A stretch of DNA of 6,259 bases from Bacteroidota bacterium. Lineage in GTDB: Bacteria > Bacteroidota > Bacteroidia > Bacteroidales > Prolixibacteraceae. The notes beneath the pieces were generated by a model that saw nothing but the letters and a program-made list of their open reading frames with translations, did not search any database and was not told the origin of the DNA. The stretch is from NCBI GenBank assembly GCA_013203755.1, contig JABMPI010000794.1, forward strand, positions 1 to 6,259, in the 5' to 3' direction. The stretch's first letter is position 1; every line of letters begins with the position of its first letter. The position numbers were made by a program, and so were the translations under genes. This document shows positions 1-6,109 of this stretch, piece by piece.

Positions 1-253
1 ATAGAATTAAAGAGCAAATTCTTTTTGACCTATTTCAAATTATTAATTTTTGCAAACTATTATTTTTCCAAAAATTAAACCCTCAAAATATCTGGCTTTT
101 TAAGGTTTGACTAATTAACAGTTTGTCGATAATAAATACCTCTTTGTCTTTAAACGTGGTTTCTGGTGTAACGAAACTGTAATTTGTTCGTCTTCTGAGT
201 ACATATATTTTGAAAACAGGAAACAATATATTTAACGAACAAAATTCTAAGTC
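1..253. other. AT-rich upstream region, no supported gene
   Basis: No convincing gene is visible here. Two plus-strand frames are open from the window edge (to about 78 and about 110), but their translations are low-complexity, rich in F, L, K and I, and not recognisable, so the tail of an upstream gene can be neither shown nor excluded. The stretch probably holds the promoter and leader of the secreted-protein gene that starts at 254. Confidence 0.5.
183..212 (+). promoter_or_regulatory. Possible Bacteroidota-type promoter for the secreted-protein gene
   Basis: A TTTG at 183-186 is followed 17 nt later by TATATTTTG (204-212). This resembles the Bacteroidota -33 TTTG / -7 TAnnTTTG pair but has one extra base in the -7 box. 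It would put the transcript start some 30 nt before the ATG at 254. The region is AT-rich, so chance matches are likely. Confidence 0.25.
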
Positions 254-721
254 ATGAAAAAATTAAGTTTATTATCAGCATTAGTAGTTTGCCTTTTTGT
301 GGTATCAATTTCTGCAAATGCAACAGGTTTAAGAACCGAATTTAGCGAGTATGAAGTTGCAGTGGTTGAAGATCTTTATGTAGGAAATGCCAAAGCAATT
401 TGGACTTTAAGCTACAGTAACCAGGAATCTCCTGTAACAGTTGTAAAAAGAAAAACCGTAGAAGGAACAGAATACGTAGTTCATTCGAAATTTTTTGAAG
501 TTAGTTATGCTTCTACAGCTGCAGGATTCGGAACAAAAGAGGTTAGAAGATCCTGGAGCAATGTTCCTAAAAAAATTAGTAAAGCAGTAATTAGTCAGGA
601 AGAGATGAAAAGACAACAAATAATTACCCCAAATAAAGTTGACGATGAAAAAGCAATGGGTTTAATTGCAAGTTATTTGCCAGACTTAATTAACGACGGA
701 TATACCCATCTTCTAAACTAA
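254..721 (+). CDS. Small secreted protein of unknown function
   Basis: I do not recognise this 155-residue protein. The first 23 residues form a classic signal peptide: Lys at positions 2-3, a hydrophobic core rich in L, V and F (about 4-19), and an A-N-A motif at 21-23 suitable for signal peptidase I. No lipobox is present, since the Cys at 13 lies inside the core, so the product is predicted to be periplasmic or secreted, not lipid-anchored. The mature part of about 132 residues is mixed polar and charged, with alternating hydrophobic residues suggesting beta strands in its first half and a more helical C-terminus (KAMGLIASYLPDLI). There are no cysteines in the mature part and no catalytic motif that I can name. 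The start is the ATG directly before MKK. The gene stands alone and ends 47 nt before a strong terminator. Its export would depend on SecA, encoded downstream, but no closer link is shown. Confidence 0.8.
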   Translation: MKKLSLLSALVVCLFVVSISANATGLRTEFSEYEVAVVEDLYVGNAKAIWTLSYSNQESPVTVVKRKTVEGTEYVVHSKFFEVSYASTAAGFGTKEVRRSWSNVPKKISKAVISQEEMKRQQIITPNKVDDEKAMGLIASYLPDLINDGYTHLLN

Positions 722-768
722 GATTGTTGGGTAAATAGAAAACAGAAACAGAAAACAAAAGTATTTAG

Positions 769-794
769 AACCACGGTTATTCCGTGGTTTTTTT
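769..794 (+). terminator. Rho-independent terminator after the secreted-protein gene
   Basis: A perfect 8-bp stem AACCACGG (769-776) / CCGTGGTT (782-789) with a 5-nt TTATT loop runs straight into a T tract (788-794). It lies 47 nt after the stop at 721 and almost touches the end of the converging minus-strand gene at 797. The opposite strand lacks a T run directly after the stem, so termination should favour the plus direction. Confidence 0.9.
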
Positions 795-796
795 GT

Positions 797-979
797 TTAT
801 ATACACCCACAAACAAAACCATCGGCCAGACTGTCCAGGTATTCTATCTCCGTTTCTTTCTCTTTATTTGTGCCTTTACAATTTTTGCAAACGCGAAGAT
901 TTACGGCCGTATTAAACTCTGAATTTTTAGTTGTAACACTATTTTTACAAACAAAACATGTTTTATATAACTCGGCCAT
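797..979 (-). CDS. Small cysteine-rich zinc-ribbon-like protein
   Basis: This 60-residue protein has two CxxC knuckles, C8-x2-C11 and C31-x2-C34, spaced 19 residues apart as in zinc ribbons. A lysine- and glutamate-rich helix-like stretch (about 35-48) follows, and the protein ends in a C-G-C-I tail (C57, C59). The paired CxxC motifs suggest that it binds one zinc ion, while the terminal CGC pair could add ligands or be redox-active. No targeting signal is seen, so it is probably cytoplasmic. It begins at an ATG (complement of 977-979) and ends in TAA. It converges on the secreted-protein gene with the terminator between them. The regular cysteine spacing and a possible promoter just upstream support a real gene despite its size. 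Its function is unknown; a nucleic-acid or protein adaptor role would be a guess. Confidence 0.7.
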   Translation of the reverse strand: MAELYKTCFVCKNSVTTKNSEFNTAVNLRVCKNCKGTNKEKETEIEYLDSLADGFVCGCI

Positions 980-996
980 TTATTGAATATTTTCCG

Positions 997-1004
997 CAAA
1001 ACTA
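997..1004 (-). promoter_or_regulatory. Possible -7 box for the zinc-ribbon gene
   Basis: Read on the minus strand this is TAGTTTTG, an exact match to the Bacteroidota TAnnTTTG -7 element, 17 nt before the ATG. No TTTG or TTG was found at the usual distance further upstream, so the match is only partial. Confidence 0.35.
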
Positions 1005-1103
1005 ACTAAAAATAGTATAAATATGTTTGGTGATTAGTGGAGGGATTATTTAGATAAGTATGGAAAACAATATAATATCGCATTTGTATTTTTACGCCTA
1101 AAT

Positions 1104-1121
1104 CTCCGTCAGCCGACGGAG
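1104..1121. repeat. REP-like palindrome A (7-bp stem, AGCC loop)
   Basis: CTCCGTC (1104-1110) and GACGGAG (1115-1121) pair perfectly around AGCC. The 16-mer TCCGTCAGCCGACGGA (1105-1120) recurs as an exact reverse complement at 5763-5778. It is GC-rich in an AT-rich setting, which fits a repetitive extragenic palindrome. Confidence 0.7.
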
Positions 1122-1147
1122 ACTTTTCGCCCCATGTAATATACGCT

Positions 1148-1164
1148 AATTGCAAGTGGCAATT
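1148..1164. repeat. Small hairpin between the REP-like palindromes
   Basis: AATTGC (1148-1153) and GCAATT (1159-1164) form a 6-bp stem with an AAGTG loop. It sits directly before palindrome B. Outside both, CCCCA (about 1130-1134) could pair with TGGGG (about 1184-1188), so the block may fold as one unit. Confidence 0.45.
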
Positions 1165-1166
1165 GC

Positions 1167-1182
1167 TCCGCCAGTTGGCGGA
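1167..1182. repeat. REP-like palindrome B (7-bp stem)
   Basis: TCCGCCA (1167-1173) and TGGCGGA (1176-1182) pair perfectly around GT. Compared with palindrome A it differs at 4 of 16 positions. The change at position 5 (T to C) is matched by one at its pairing partner, position 12 (A to G), so the stem is preserved. Confidence 0.65.
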
Positions 1183-1391
1183 TTGGGGGTGAGGAATACG
1201 ACAATAAATTATTTCCATTACTTATAATGAAAATTAGGATGTGATTTTTGTCAAACTGTTTATTTGGCTTTCACTTATTGTCATTTTGTTAGCTATAATT
1301 CTGTAAAAATGGCTGAATATCCTCTATTTGTTATTATTGGCACAATTATTATAAAAGTAAATCTATAGTTTTTTTAGCCTGTACAATTAAT

Positions 1392-1399
1392 TACATTTG
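1392..1399 (+). promoter_or_regulatory. Probable -7 promoter element for secA-lgt
   Basis: TACATTTG is an exact match to the Bacteroidota TAnnTTTG -7 box, 36 nt before the family-type secA ATG at 1436, which leaves a leader of about 30 nt. The expected -33 position holds only a T tract (about 1369-1376) and no clear TTTG, so the upstream half is weak. Confidence 0.5.
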
Positions 1400-1435
1400 C
1401 ACTGGTTTTATTTATTGAATAAATTAATTTTAGAA

Positions 1436-1483
1436 ATGGCGTTTATTACCAAAGTACTTGGAAAAATTCTCGGAAATAAGTAG
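1436..1483 (+). pseudogene. secA: 5' end of secA, cut off by an in-frame TAG
   Basis: The ATG at 1436 opens MAFITKVLGKILGNK, then TAG (1481-1483). After the stop, the same frame continues with E-R-D-I-K-E-V-A-P-I-V-E-K-I-K and joins the long secA frame without a shift. From memory, Bacteroides SecA has the same layout (a GNK-S-x-R-D-x-K-E stretch), so the TAG replaces a residue that is serine in relatives; TCG to TAG is one base change. The start fits the promoter spacing and the amphipathic N-terminal helix known to help SecA contact membrane and SecY. This piece is either the true N-terminus behind a sequencing error, the true N-terminus joined by readthrough or suppression, or a 15-codon leader before a downstream restart. 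Confidence 0.75.
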
Positions 1484-1567
1484 GAAAGAGATATAAAAGA
1501 AGTTGCTCCAATTGTTGAGAAAATAAAGGAGGAATACAACCGAATAATACAACTTTCGAATGACGGA

Positions 1568-4500
1568 TTGCGAGAAGAATCGGAGAAGTTAAAAAATAGT
1601 ATTACCGAACGTATTAAGCCTGAAAATGATGAAATTGCTCAACTCAAAAAAGAGATTGAAGTAGCAGAAATTCAGGAGGCCGAAAAATTGTACGAGAAAA
1701 TTGATAAGCTGGAAGAGCTGATCAAAGAAAAAATAGAAGAGGTTTTAATTGAAATTCTGCCTGCAGCTTTTGCAGTTGTTAAGGAAACTGCAAAACGTTT
1801 CTGCGATAATGAGACTGTTGAAGTAATAGCGAATGACTTCGACAAAAATTTAGCTACAACACGCGATAGTATTGTTATTAGCGGAGACAAAGCAATCTGG
1901 AAAAACAAGTGGTTAGCCGGAGGTGCAGAAATTACCTGGAACATGATTCATTACGATGTTCAGCTAATTGGAGGTATTGTTTTGCATCAGGGAAATATTG
2001 CCGAGATGGGAACTGGTGAAGGTAAAACTTTGGTCGCAACTTTGCCTGTATTTTTAAATGCTTTGGCACGCCGCGGTGTACATATTGTTACGGTTAACGA
2101 TTATCTGTCGAAACGTGATGCGGAGTGGATGGGGCCCATTTATGAGTTCCACGGACTTTCTGTTGATTGTATCGATAAACATCAACCGAATTCTGAAGCT
2201 CGCAGAAAAGCATACAACGCCGATATTACCTTTGGTACCAATAATGAATTTGGTTTTGATTACCTGCGCGATAACATGGCCATTAATCCCGAGGATTTGG
2301 TTCAGCGCAAACATCATTACGCAATTGTAGATGAGGTAGACTCGGTTTTAGTTGACGATGCCCGTACTCCGTTAATTATTTCGGGCCCTGTACCAAGAGG
2401 CGACGACCAGCAATTTGAGGAATTAAAAGGATATGTTGAAAAGTTGTACAAAGTGCAGCGCGAATTAGTGAATCGTATTTTTATCGATGCTAAAAAACTT
2501 TTAACAAAGTCGGATGCCACATCTGATGAGAAAAAAGAAGGTGGTTTACTGCTTCTTCGTGCCAATAAAGGTTTACCCAAGAATAAATCGATAATTAAGT
2601 TTTTAAGTGAAGAGGGAATGCGTTCAATTATGCAAAAAACTGAGAACCTGTACATGCAGGAGAACAGTAAAAATATGCATCTTGTTACCGACCCGCTTTA
2701 TTTTATTATTGAAGAAAAACAAAATTCGGTTGAATTAACAGATAAAGGAATCGATTTGATTTCTGCCGGTTTCGATGATAGTGAATTTTTTATTTTGCCA
2801 GACATGGGTGGAAAAATGGCAGATTTAGAAAATTCTGATCGCCCGCAAGATGAAATTCAGGCAGATAAAGACAAACTTTTACTCGACTATTCAATTAAAT
2901 CGGAACGCGTTCATACAATTAACCAGTTGTTTAAAGCGTACACCATGTTCGAAAAAGATGTGGAGTATGTGGTTATCGACAATAAAGTAAAGATTGTTGA
3001 CGAACAAACTGGTCGTATAATGGAAGGTCGTCGGTATTCCGATGGATTGCACCAGGCAATTGAAGCAAAAGAGCAGGTGAAAGTTGAAGCGGCAACGCAA
3101 ACTTTTGCAACAGTTACCTTGCAGAATTATTTTAGAATGTACCACAAGTTGTCTGGTATGACCGGAACTGCGGAAACGGAAGCAGGAGAATTGTGGGATA
3201 TCTACAAATTAGAAGTGGTTGTAATTCCAACCAATCGTCCAATTGTTCGCGACGATAGAGAAGACATGGTTTTTAAAACCAAACGAGAAAAATATAATGC
3301 AGTAAGCGACGAAATTGTACATCTGAATAAAGCCGGACGTCCTGTTTTGGTGGGTACAACTTCGGTTGAGATTTCGGAGTTACTGAGCCGAATGCTTAAA
3401 ATGAAAGGCATTAAACACAATGTTTTGAATGCGAAATTACATGCCAGAGAAGCAGATATTGTAGCCGAAGCTGGTCATTCGGGAGGAGTTACTATTGCAA
3501 CAAACATGGCCGGTCGTGGTACCGACATTAAACTTTCTGAAGAAGTGATAAAAGCAGGAGGTTTGGCAATTATTGGTACCGAGCGTCACGATTCTCGTCG
3601 TGTAGACAGACAGTTGCGAGGTCGCGCCGGTAGACAGGGAGACCCGGGTTCTTCTCAGTTCTATGTGTCATTAGAAGATAATTTAATGCGTTTGTTTGGC
3701 TCCGATAGAATTACCGGAGTAATGGATAAGCTGGGATTAGAGGAGGGTGAAGTAATTCAACACTCTATGATCTCAAAATCGATAGAACGCGCGCAGAAAA
3801 AAGTTGAAGAGAATAACTTTGGAATTAGGAAACGATTGTTGGAGTACGATGATGTTATGAATTCGCAACGCGAGGTGATTTACAAAAAACGTAAACATGC
3901 GCTGTTTGGCGAACGTTTGGAAGTGGATGTATTAAACATGATGTACGATTCGGTTGAAGAGTTGGTAAATGAATATCATGGCTCAGACCAGTTCGAAGAT
4001 TTTAACATAGAACTTTTGCGTTTGCTTTCGCTGGAATCGCCGGTTGCGGAAGTAGATTTTCAAAAACTAAATGCAGAGGAAGTTTCTCAACGCATTTACG
4101 AGAAAATGATTGATGGTTACAAACGAAAAGTAGAGACCATTTCGAAACAGGCGTTTCCTGTAATTAAAAATGTATACGAAACTAAAAAAGAGGTTTATAA
4201 AAATATTGTTGTTCCGATAACCGATGGAAAAAGAGTTTTTCAGATTGTTTGTAATCTTGAAAAAGCTTACGAGAACAATGGAAAAGAGCTGGCAAAATCG
4301 TACCAAAAGCAGATCGTTTTAAATACAATCGACGAAGCGTGGAAAGAGCAATTGCGCGAAATGGATGATTTGAAACAGTCGGTACAAAATGCAACTTACG
4401 AACAAAAAGACCCACTGCTAATTTACAAATTTGAGTCGTTTAACTTGTTTAAAGTGTTGGTAACCAAAGTAAATAAAGATGTGGTTTCTACCTTAATGAA

Positions 4501-4756
4501 AGGGCAAATTCCAACTCAAAACCCAGACCAGATTCGCGAAGCAGCGGCCAGGAAACGTACGGATATGAGTCGTTATAAAACGCAGAAATCGGAGCTTCCG
4601 GGTTCAGGAAATGCAATGGAGGGTGCAAATACCAACACGCAGGAACGTTCGAAGCCTCAGCCGGTAACGGTAGAGAAGAGGGTAGGGCGTAACGAACCTT
4701 GTCCGTGTGGAAGTGGGAAAAAGTTCAAACAGTGCCACGGAAGAGGTGGCGCATAA
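1568..4756 (+). CDS. secA: Preprotein translocase ATPase SecA
   Basis: SecA is the ATPase motor that drives unfolded preproteins through SecYEG in the inner membrane. The uninterrupted frame is 1062 residues from a TTG; with the upstream piece from 1436 it would be about 1106, normal for Bacteroidota. In TTG numbering: charged, coiled-coil-like N-terminal extension (about 1-60), Walker A GTGEGKT (148-154), TFGTNNEFGFDYLRDNM, Walker B DEVD (255-258), the preprotein-binding region with a phylum-type insertion, SGMTGTAE (529-536), TNMAGRGTD (from 645), the second-motor arginine motif RGRAGRQGDPGSS (from 684), the helical scaffold/wing, a variable linker, and a C-terminal zinc motif CPCGSGKKFKQCH (1045-1057) that binds SecB or ribosomes. 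All motor motifs are intact. The TTG is poorly supported as a start: no Shine-Dalgarno at useful distance, and homology runs upstream through an in-frame TAG at 1481. No in-frame ATG occurs until just before Walker A. Confidence 0.97.
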   Translation: MREESEKLKNSITERIKPENDEIAQLKKEIEVAEIQEAEKLYEKIDKLEELIKEKIEEVLIEILPAAFAVVKETAKRFCDNETVEVIANDFDKNLATTRDSIVISGDKAIWKNKWLAGGAEITWNMIHYDVQLIGGIVLHQGNIAEMGTGEGKTLVATLPVFLNALARRGVHIVTVNDYLSKRDAEWMGPIYEFHGLSVDCIDKHQPNSEARRKAYNADITFGTNNEFGFDYLRDNMAINPEDLVQRKHHYAIVDEVDSVLVDDARTPLIISGPVPRGDDQQFEELKGYVEKLYKVQRELVNRIFIDAKKLLTKSDATSDEKKEGGLLLLRANKGLPKNKSIIKFLSEEGMRSIMQKTENLYMQENSKNMHLVTDPLYFIIEEKQNSVELTDKGIDLISAGFDDSEFFILPDMGGKMADLENSDRPQDEIQADKDKLLLDYSIKSERVHTINQLFKAYTMFEKDVEYVVIDNKVKIVDEQTGRIMEGRRYSDGLHQAIEAKEQVKVEAATQTFATVTLQNYFRMYHKLSGMTGTAETEAGELWDIYKLEVVVIPTNRPIVRDDREDMVFKTKREKYNAVSDEIVHLNKAGRPVLVGTTSVEISELLSRMLKMKGIKHNVLNAKLHAREADIVAEAGHSGGVTIATNMAGRGTDIKLSEEVIKAGGLAIIGTERHDSRRVDRQLRGRAGRQGDPGSSQFYVSLEDNLMRLFGSDRITGVMDKLGLEEGEVIQHSMISKSIERAQKKVEENNFGIRKRLLEYDDVMNSQREVIYKKRKHALFGERLEVDVLNMMYDSVEELVNEYHGSDQFEDFNIELLRLLSLESPVAEVDFQKLNAEEVSQRIYEKMIDGYKRKVETISKQAFPVIKNVYETKKEVYKNIVVPITDGKRVFQIVCNLEKAYENNGKELAKSYQKQIVLNTIDEAWKEQLREMDDLKQSVQNATYEQKDPLLIYKFESFNLFKVLVTKVNKDVVSTLMKGQIPTQNPDQIREAAARKRTDMSRYKTQKSELPGSGNAMEGANTNTQERSKPQPVTVEKRVGRNEPCPCGSGKKFKQCHGRGGA

Positions 4757-4782
4757 AAATAATTTCTGAAACAAAATAAATT

Positions 4783-5613
4783 ATGATAGATATTTTGAAT
4801 TTTATTCATTGGAATGTAAATCCTGAAATTTTTCATTTAGGACCTTTGTCTATTCGATGGTACGGATTACTCTTTGCTGCCGGTTTTTTGTCGGGCTATT
4901 ACGTTGCCGAAAAAATACTAAAGTCGGAGAATGTTGACCAAAAATGGATTGACAGTCTTTTCTTTTACATCATTATTGCAACAATTGTAGGTGCTCGCCT
5001 TGGACATGTTTTCTTTTACGGCTGGGATTATTATTCACAAAATCCTTCCGAAATATTTAAAGTTTGGCACGGTGGATTAGCAAGTCATGGCGGAGCATTC
5101 GGGATTTTAATTGCGTTGTATATTCATTCAAAATTAGTTACTAAACGTTCCATGGTTTGGGCATTAGATAGGATTTTAGTTCCTACCGCTTTGGTTACTG
5201 CTTTTATACGCTTTGGTAATTTAATGAATTCTGAAATTTATGGTTTTGAAACCTCACTTCCATGGGGAATTATTTTTGAAAGAAATGGTGAAGTGGTTGC
5301 CAAACATCCAACACAGCTGTACGAAGCTTTGGCTTATTTGCTGACTTTTGGAATTCTGATGTTTTTATATTGGCGCACCAATTCGAAAAACAAACCGGGA
5401 TTATTACTGGGAACTTTTTTTGTATTGATGTTTAGTTCTCGTTTTCTTATTGAATTTATAAAAGAAAATCAGGAAGCTTTCGAGTCTGAAATGGCTTTAA
5501 ATATGGGACAGTGGTTAAGTGTTCCATTTATTCTGTTTGGGGTATTTCTGGTGGTTCGGGCAATTCAAAAACCTGAGAAGATTTATAAAAATATGGTTCA
5601 TAAAAATAAATAG
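4783..5613 (+). CDS. lgt: Prolipoprotein diacylglyceryl transferase Lgt
   Basis: Lgt transfers diacylglycerol from phosphatidylglycerol to the lipobox cysteine of prolipoproteins, the first step of lipoprotein maturation in the inner membrane. The 276-residue protein has the expected multi-helix membrane layout and family landmarks: P-L-S-I-R-W-Y-G-L (21-29), GARLGHV (70-76), the HGG plus SHGG loop (96-104), the Lgt signature around RFGNLMNSEIYG (143-154), HPTQLYEA (175-182), and the C-terminal SSRFLIEFIKE with a conserved Arg (220), then GQW (242-244). These include equivalents of the histidine and arginines implicated in catalysis or lipid binding in E. coli Lgt. The length is typical. The ATG start gives a standard N-terminus. 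It begins 26 nt after the secA stop with no terminator between, so co-transcription is likely, and a terminator follows closely. The stop is TAG, which bears on the odd TAG inside secA. Confidence 0.97.
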   Translation: MIDILNFIHWNVNPEIFHLGPLSIRWYGLLFAAGFLSGYYVAEKILKSENVDQKWIDSLFFYIIIATIVGARLGHVFFYGWDYYSQNPSEIFKVWHGGLASHGGAFGILIALYIHSKLVTKRSMVWALDRILVPTALVTAFIRFGNLMNSEIYGFETSLPWGIIFERNGEVVAKHPTQLYEALAYLLTFGILMFLYWRTNSKNKPGLLLGTFFVLMFSSRFLIEFIKENQEAFESEMALNMGQWLSVPFILFGVFLVVRAIQKPEKIYKNMVHKNK

Positions 5614-5635
5614 AAGTTTTTAAGAGATTAGGGAG

Positions 5636-5660
5636 AAGCCGGTTAATAGCCGGCTTTTTT
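5636..5660 (+). terminator. Rho-independent terminator of secA-lgt
   Basis: A 7-bp stem AAGCCGG (5636-5642) / CCGGCTT (5650-5656) with a 7-nt loop ends in a six-base T run (5655-5660). It starts 22 nt after the lgt stop and closes the transcript. Confidence 0.9.
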
Positions 5661-5708
5661 GTGCTTTATATTTTATGGAGTGAAGTCTGATCAATTTGAC
5701 GCATAAGT

Positions 5709-5835
5709 AGTCTTTGCCAGAAAATGCCAAATACTGCGTTACTTTCATTTTTGAAACAGTCATCCGTCGGCTGACGGACTCCTTGATTTCAAAAACTTCG
5801 AAAGCCTTGTCTTTGACACTTTCTTATCAAAGACT
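5709..5835 (+). ncRNA. Candidate structured RNA or folded repeat element
   Basis: Several perfect complementary segments are nested here: AGTCTTTG (5709-5716) with CAAAGACT (5828-5835), CTTTC (5742-5746) with GAAAG (5800-5804), TTTTTGAAA (5748-5756) with TTTCAAAAA (5787-5795), and the REP-like core 5763-5778. A competing local hairpin pairs GTCTTTGA (5809-5816) with TCAAAGAC (5827-5834). A strong terminator follows at 5871-5906, as expected for an independent small transcript, but no clear promoter was found. It could instead be a mobile palindromic element or a remnant of one. The strand is assigned from the terminator only. Confidence 0.3.
5763..5778. repeat. REP-like palindrome C, inverted copy of A
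   Basis: TCCGTCGGCTGACGGA folds as a 6-bp stem with a GGCT loop and is the exact reverse complement of 1105-1120 on the other side of secA-lgt. Confidence 0.7.
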
Positions 5836-5870
5836 TAAAACATAGGTAGTTTTCTTGCTGACACTAAGTA

Positions 5871-5906
5871 AAATGCAGTAGGATTTTGTTTCCTACTGCA
5901 TTTTTT
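5871..5906 (+). terminator. Strong terminator without an assigned gene
   Basis: A perfect 13-bp stem AAATGCAGTAGGA (5871-5883) / TCCTACTGCATTT (5891-5903) with a TTTTGTT loop runs into a six-base T run (5901-5906). It lies 211 nt after the lgt terminator, with no gene between them. Because the stem begins with A residues, the minus direction could also terminate weakly, serving a gene beyond the window. Confidence 0.85.
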
Positions 5907-5940
5907 GTGTGGGTTTGTTTTTTGATTGTAGTTAAAAACC

Positions 5941-5983
5941 TCGCTGCTGCGAATTTGTAATTCGTATCTCAGCCAGAGGCTGA
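5941..5983. repeat. Cluster of three short palindromes
   Basis: TCGC-TGCT-GCGA (5941-5952), CGAATT-TGT-AATTCG (5950-5964) and TCAGCC-AGA-GGCTGA (5969-5983) lie side by side, the first two overlapping by three bases. Such back-to-back short hairpins resemble dispersed intergenic palindromic repeats. None has a T tract, so they are not terminators. Confidence 0.5.
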
Positions 5984-6109
5984 AACAAATGTTTTAAGCT
6001 GTAACATTTTCAACTCTATCGGGGTGCACTCCTGATTGCTAATCTGAGCTAGCGGGTACAAAAGTGCAACGCATAGTAACATAAATTGCTTTAGCCCCCG
6101 TTTTTTAGT

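Larger units (their letters stand above)
980..1435. other. Long intergenic region: REP-like palindromes and secA promoter
   Basis: This 456-nt gap has no convincing gene. It holds a possible minus-strand promoter for the zinc-ribbon gene (997-1004), a block of palindromes (1104-1182), an AT-rich stretch, and the likely secA promoter (1392-1399). A minus-strand frame at 1006-1218 only reads through the palindromes and is not supported. Confidence 0.7.

Noticed and set aside
1..110. Open frames from the left edge, possible tail of an upstream gene
   Set aside because: The translations are low-complexity and unrecognisable in a very AT-rich stretch; there is no support either way.
407..619. Minus-strand frame inside the secreted-protein gene
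   Set aside because: It overlaps a well-supported gene in antisense and is rich in F, S, N and C, typical of a shadow frame.
1006..1218. Minus-strand frame of 70 codons upstream of secA
   Set aside because: It reads straight through both REP-like palindromes and their linker, has no recognisable motif, and its composition follows the repeats.
1309..1368. Hydrophobic 19-residue frame upstream of secA, possible SecM-like leader
   Set aside because: It ends before the best secA promoter box (1392-1399), so it would not be on the main transcript. It has no recognisable arrest motif.
1672..4415. Several frames of 70-112 codons inside secA (both strands)
   Set aside because: All lie within the clearly coding secA frame, lack motifs, and are shadows.
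5620..5748. Minus-strand frame of 42 residues after lgt
   Set aside because: It runs through the lgt terminator stem and has no motif or start signal.
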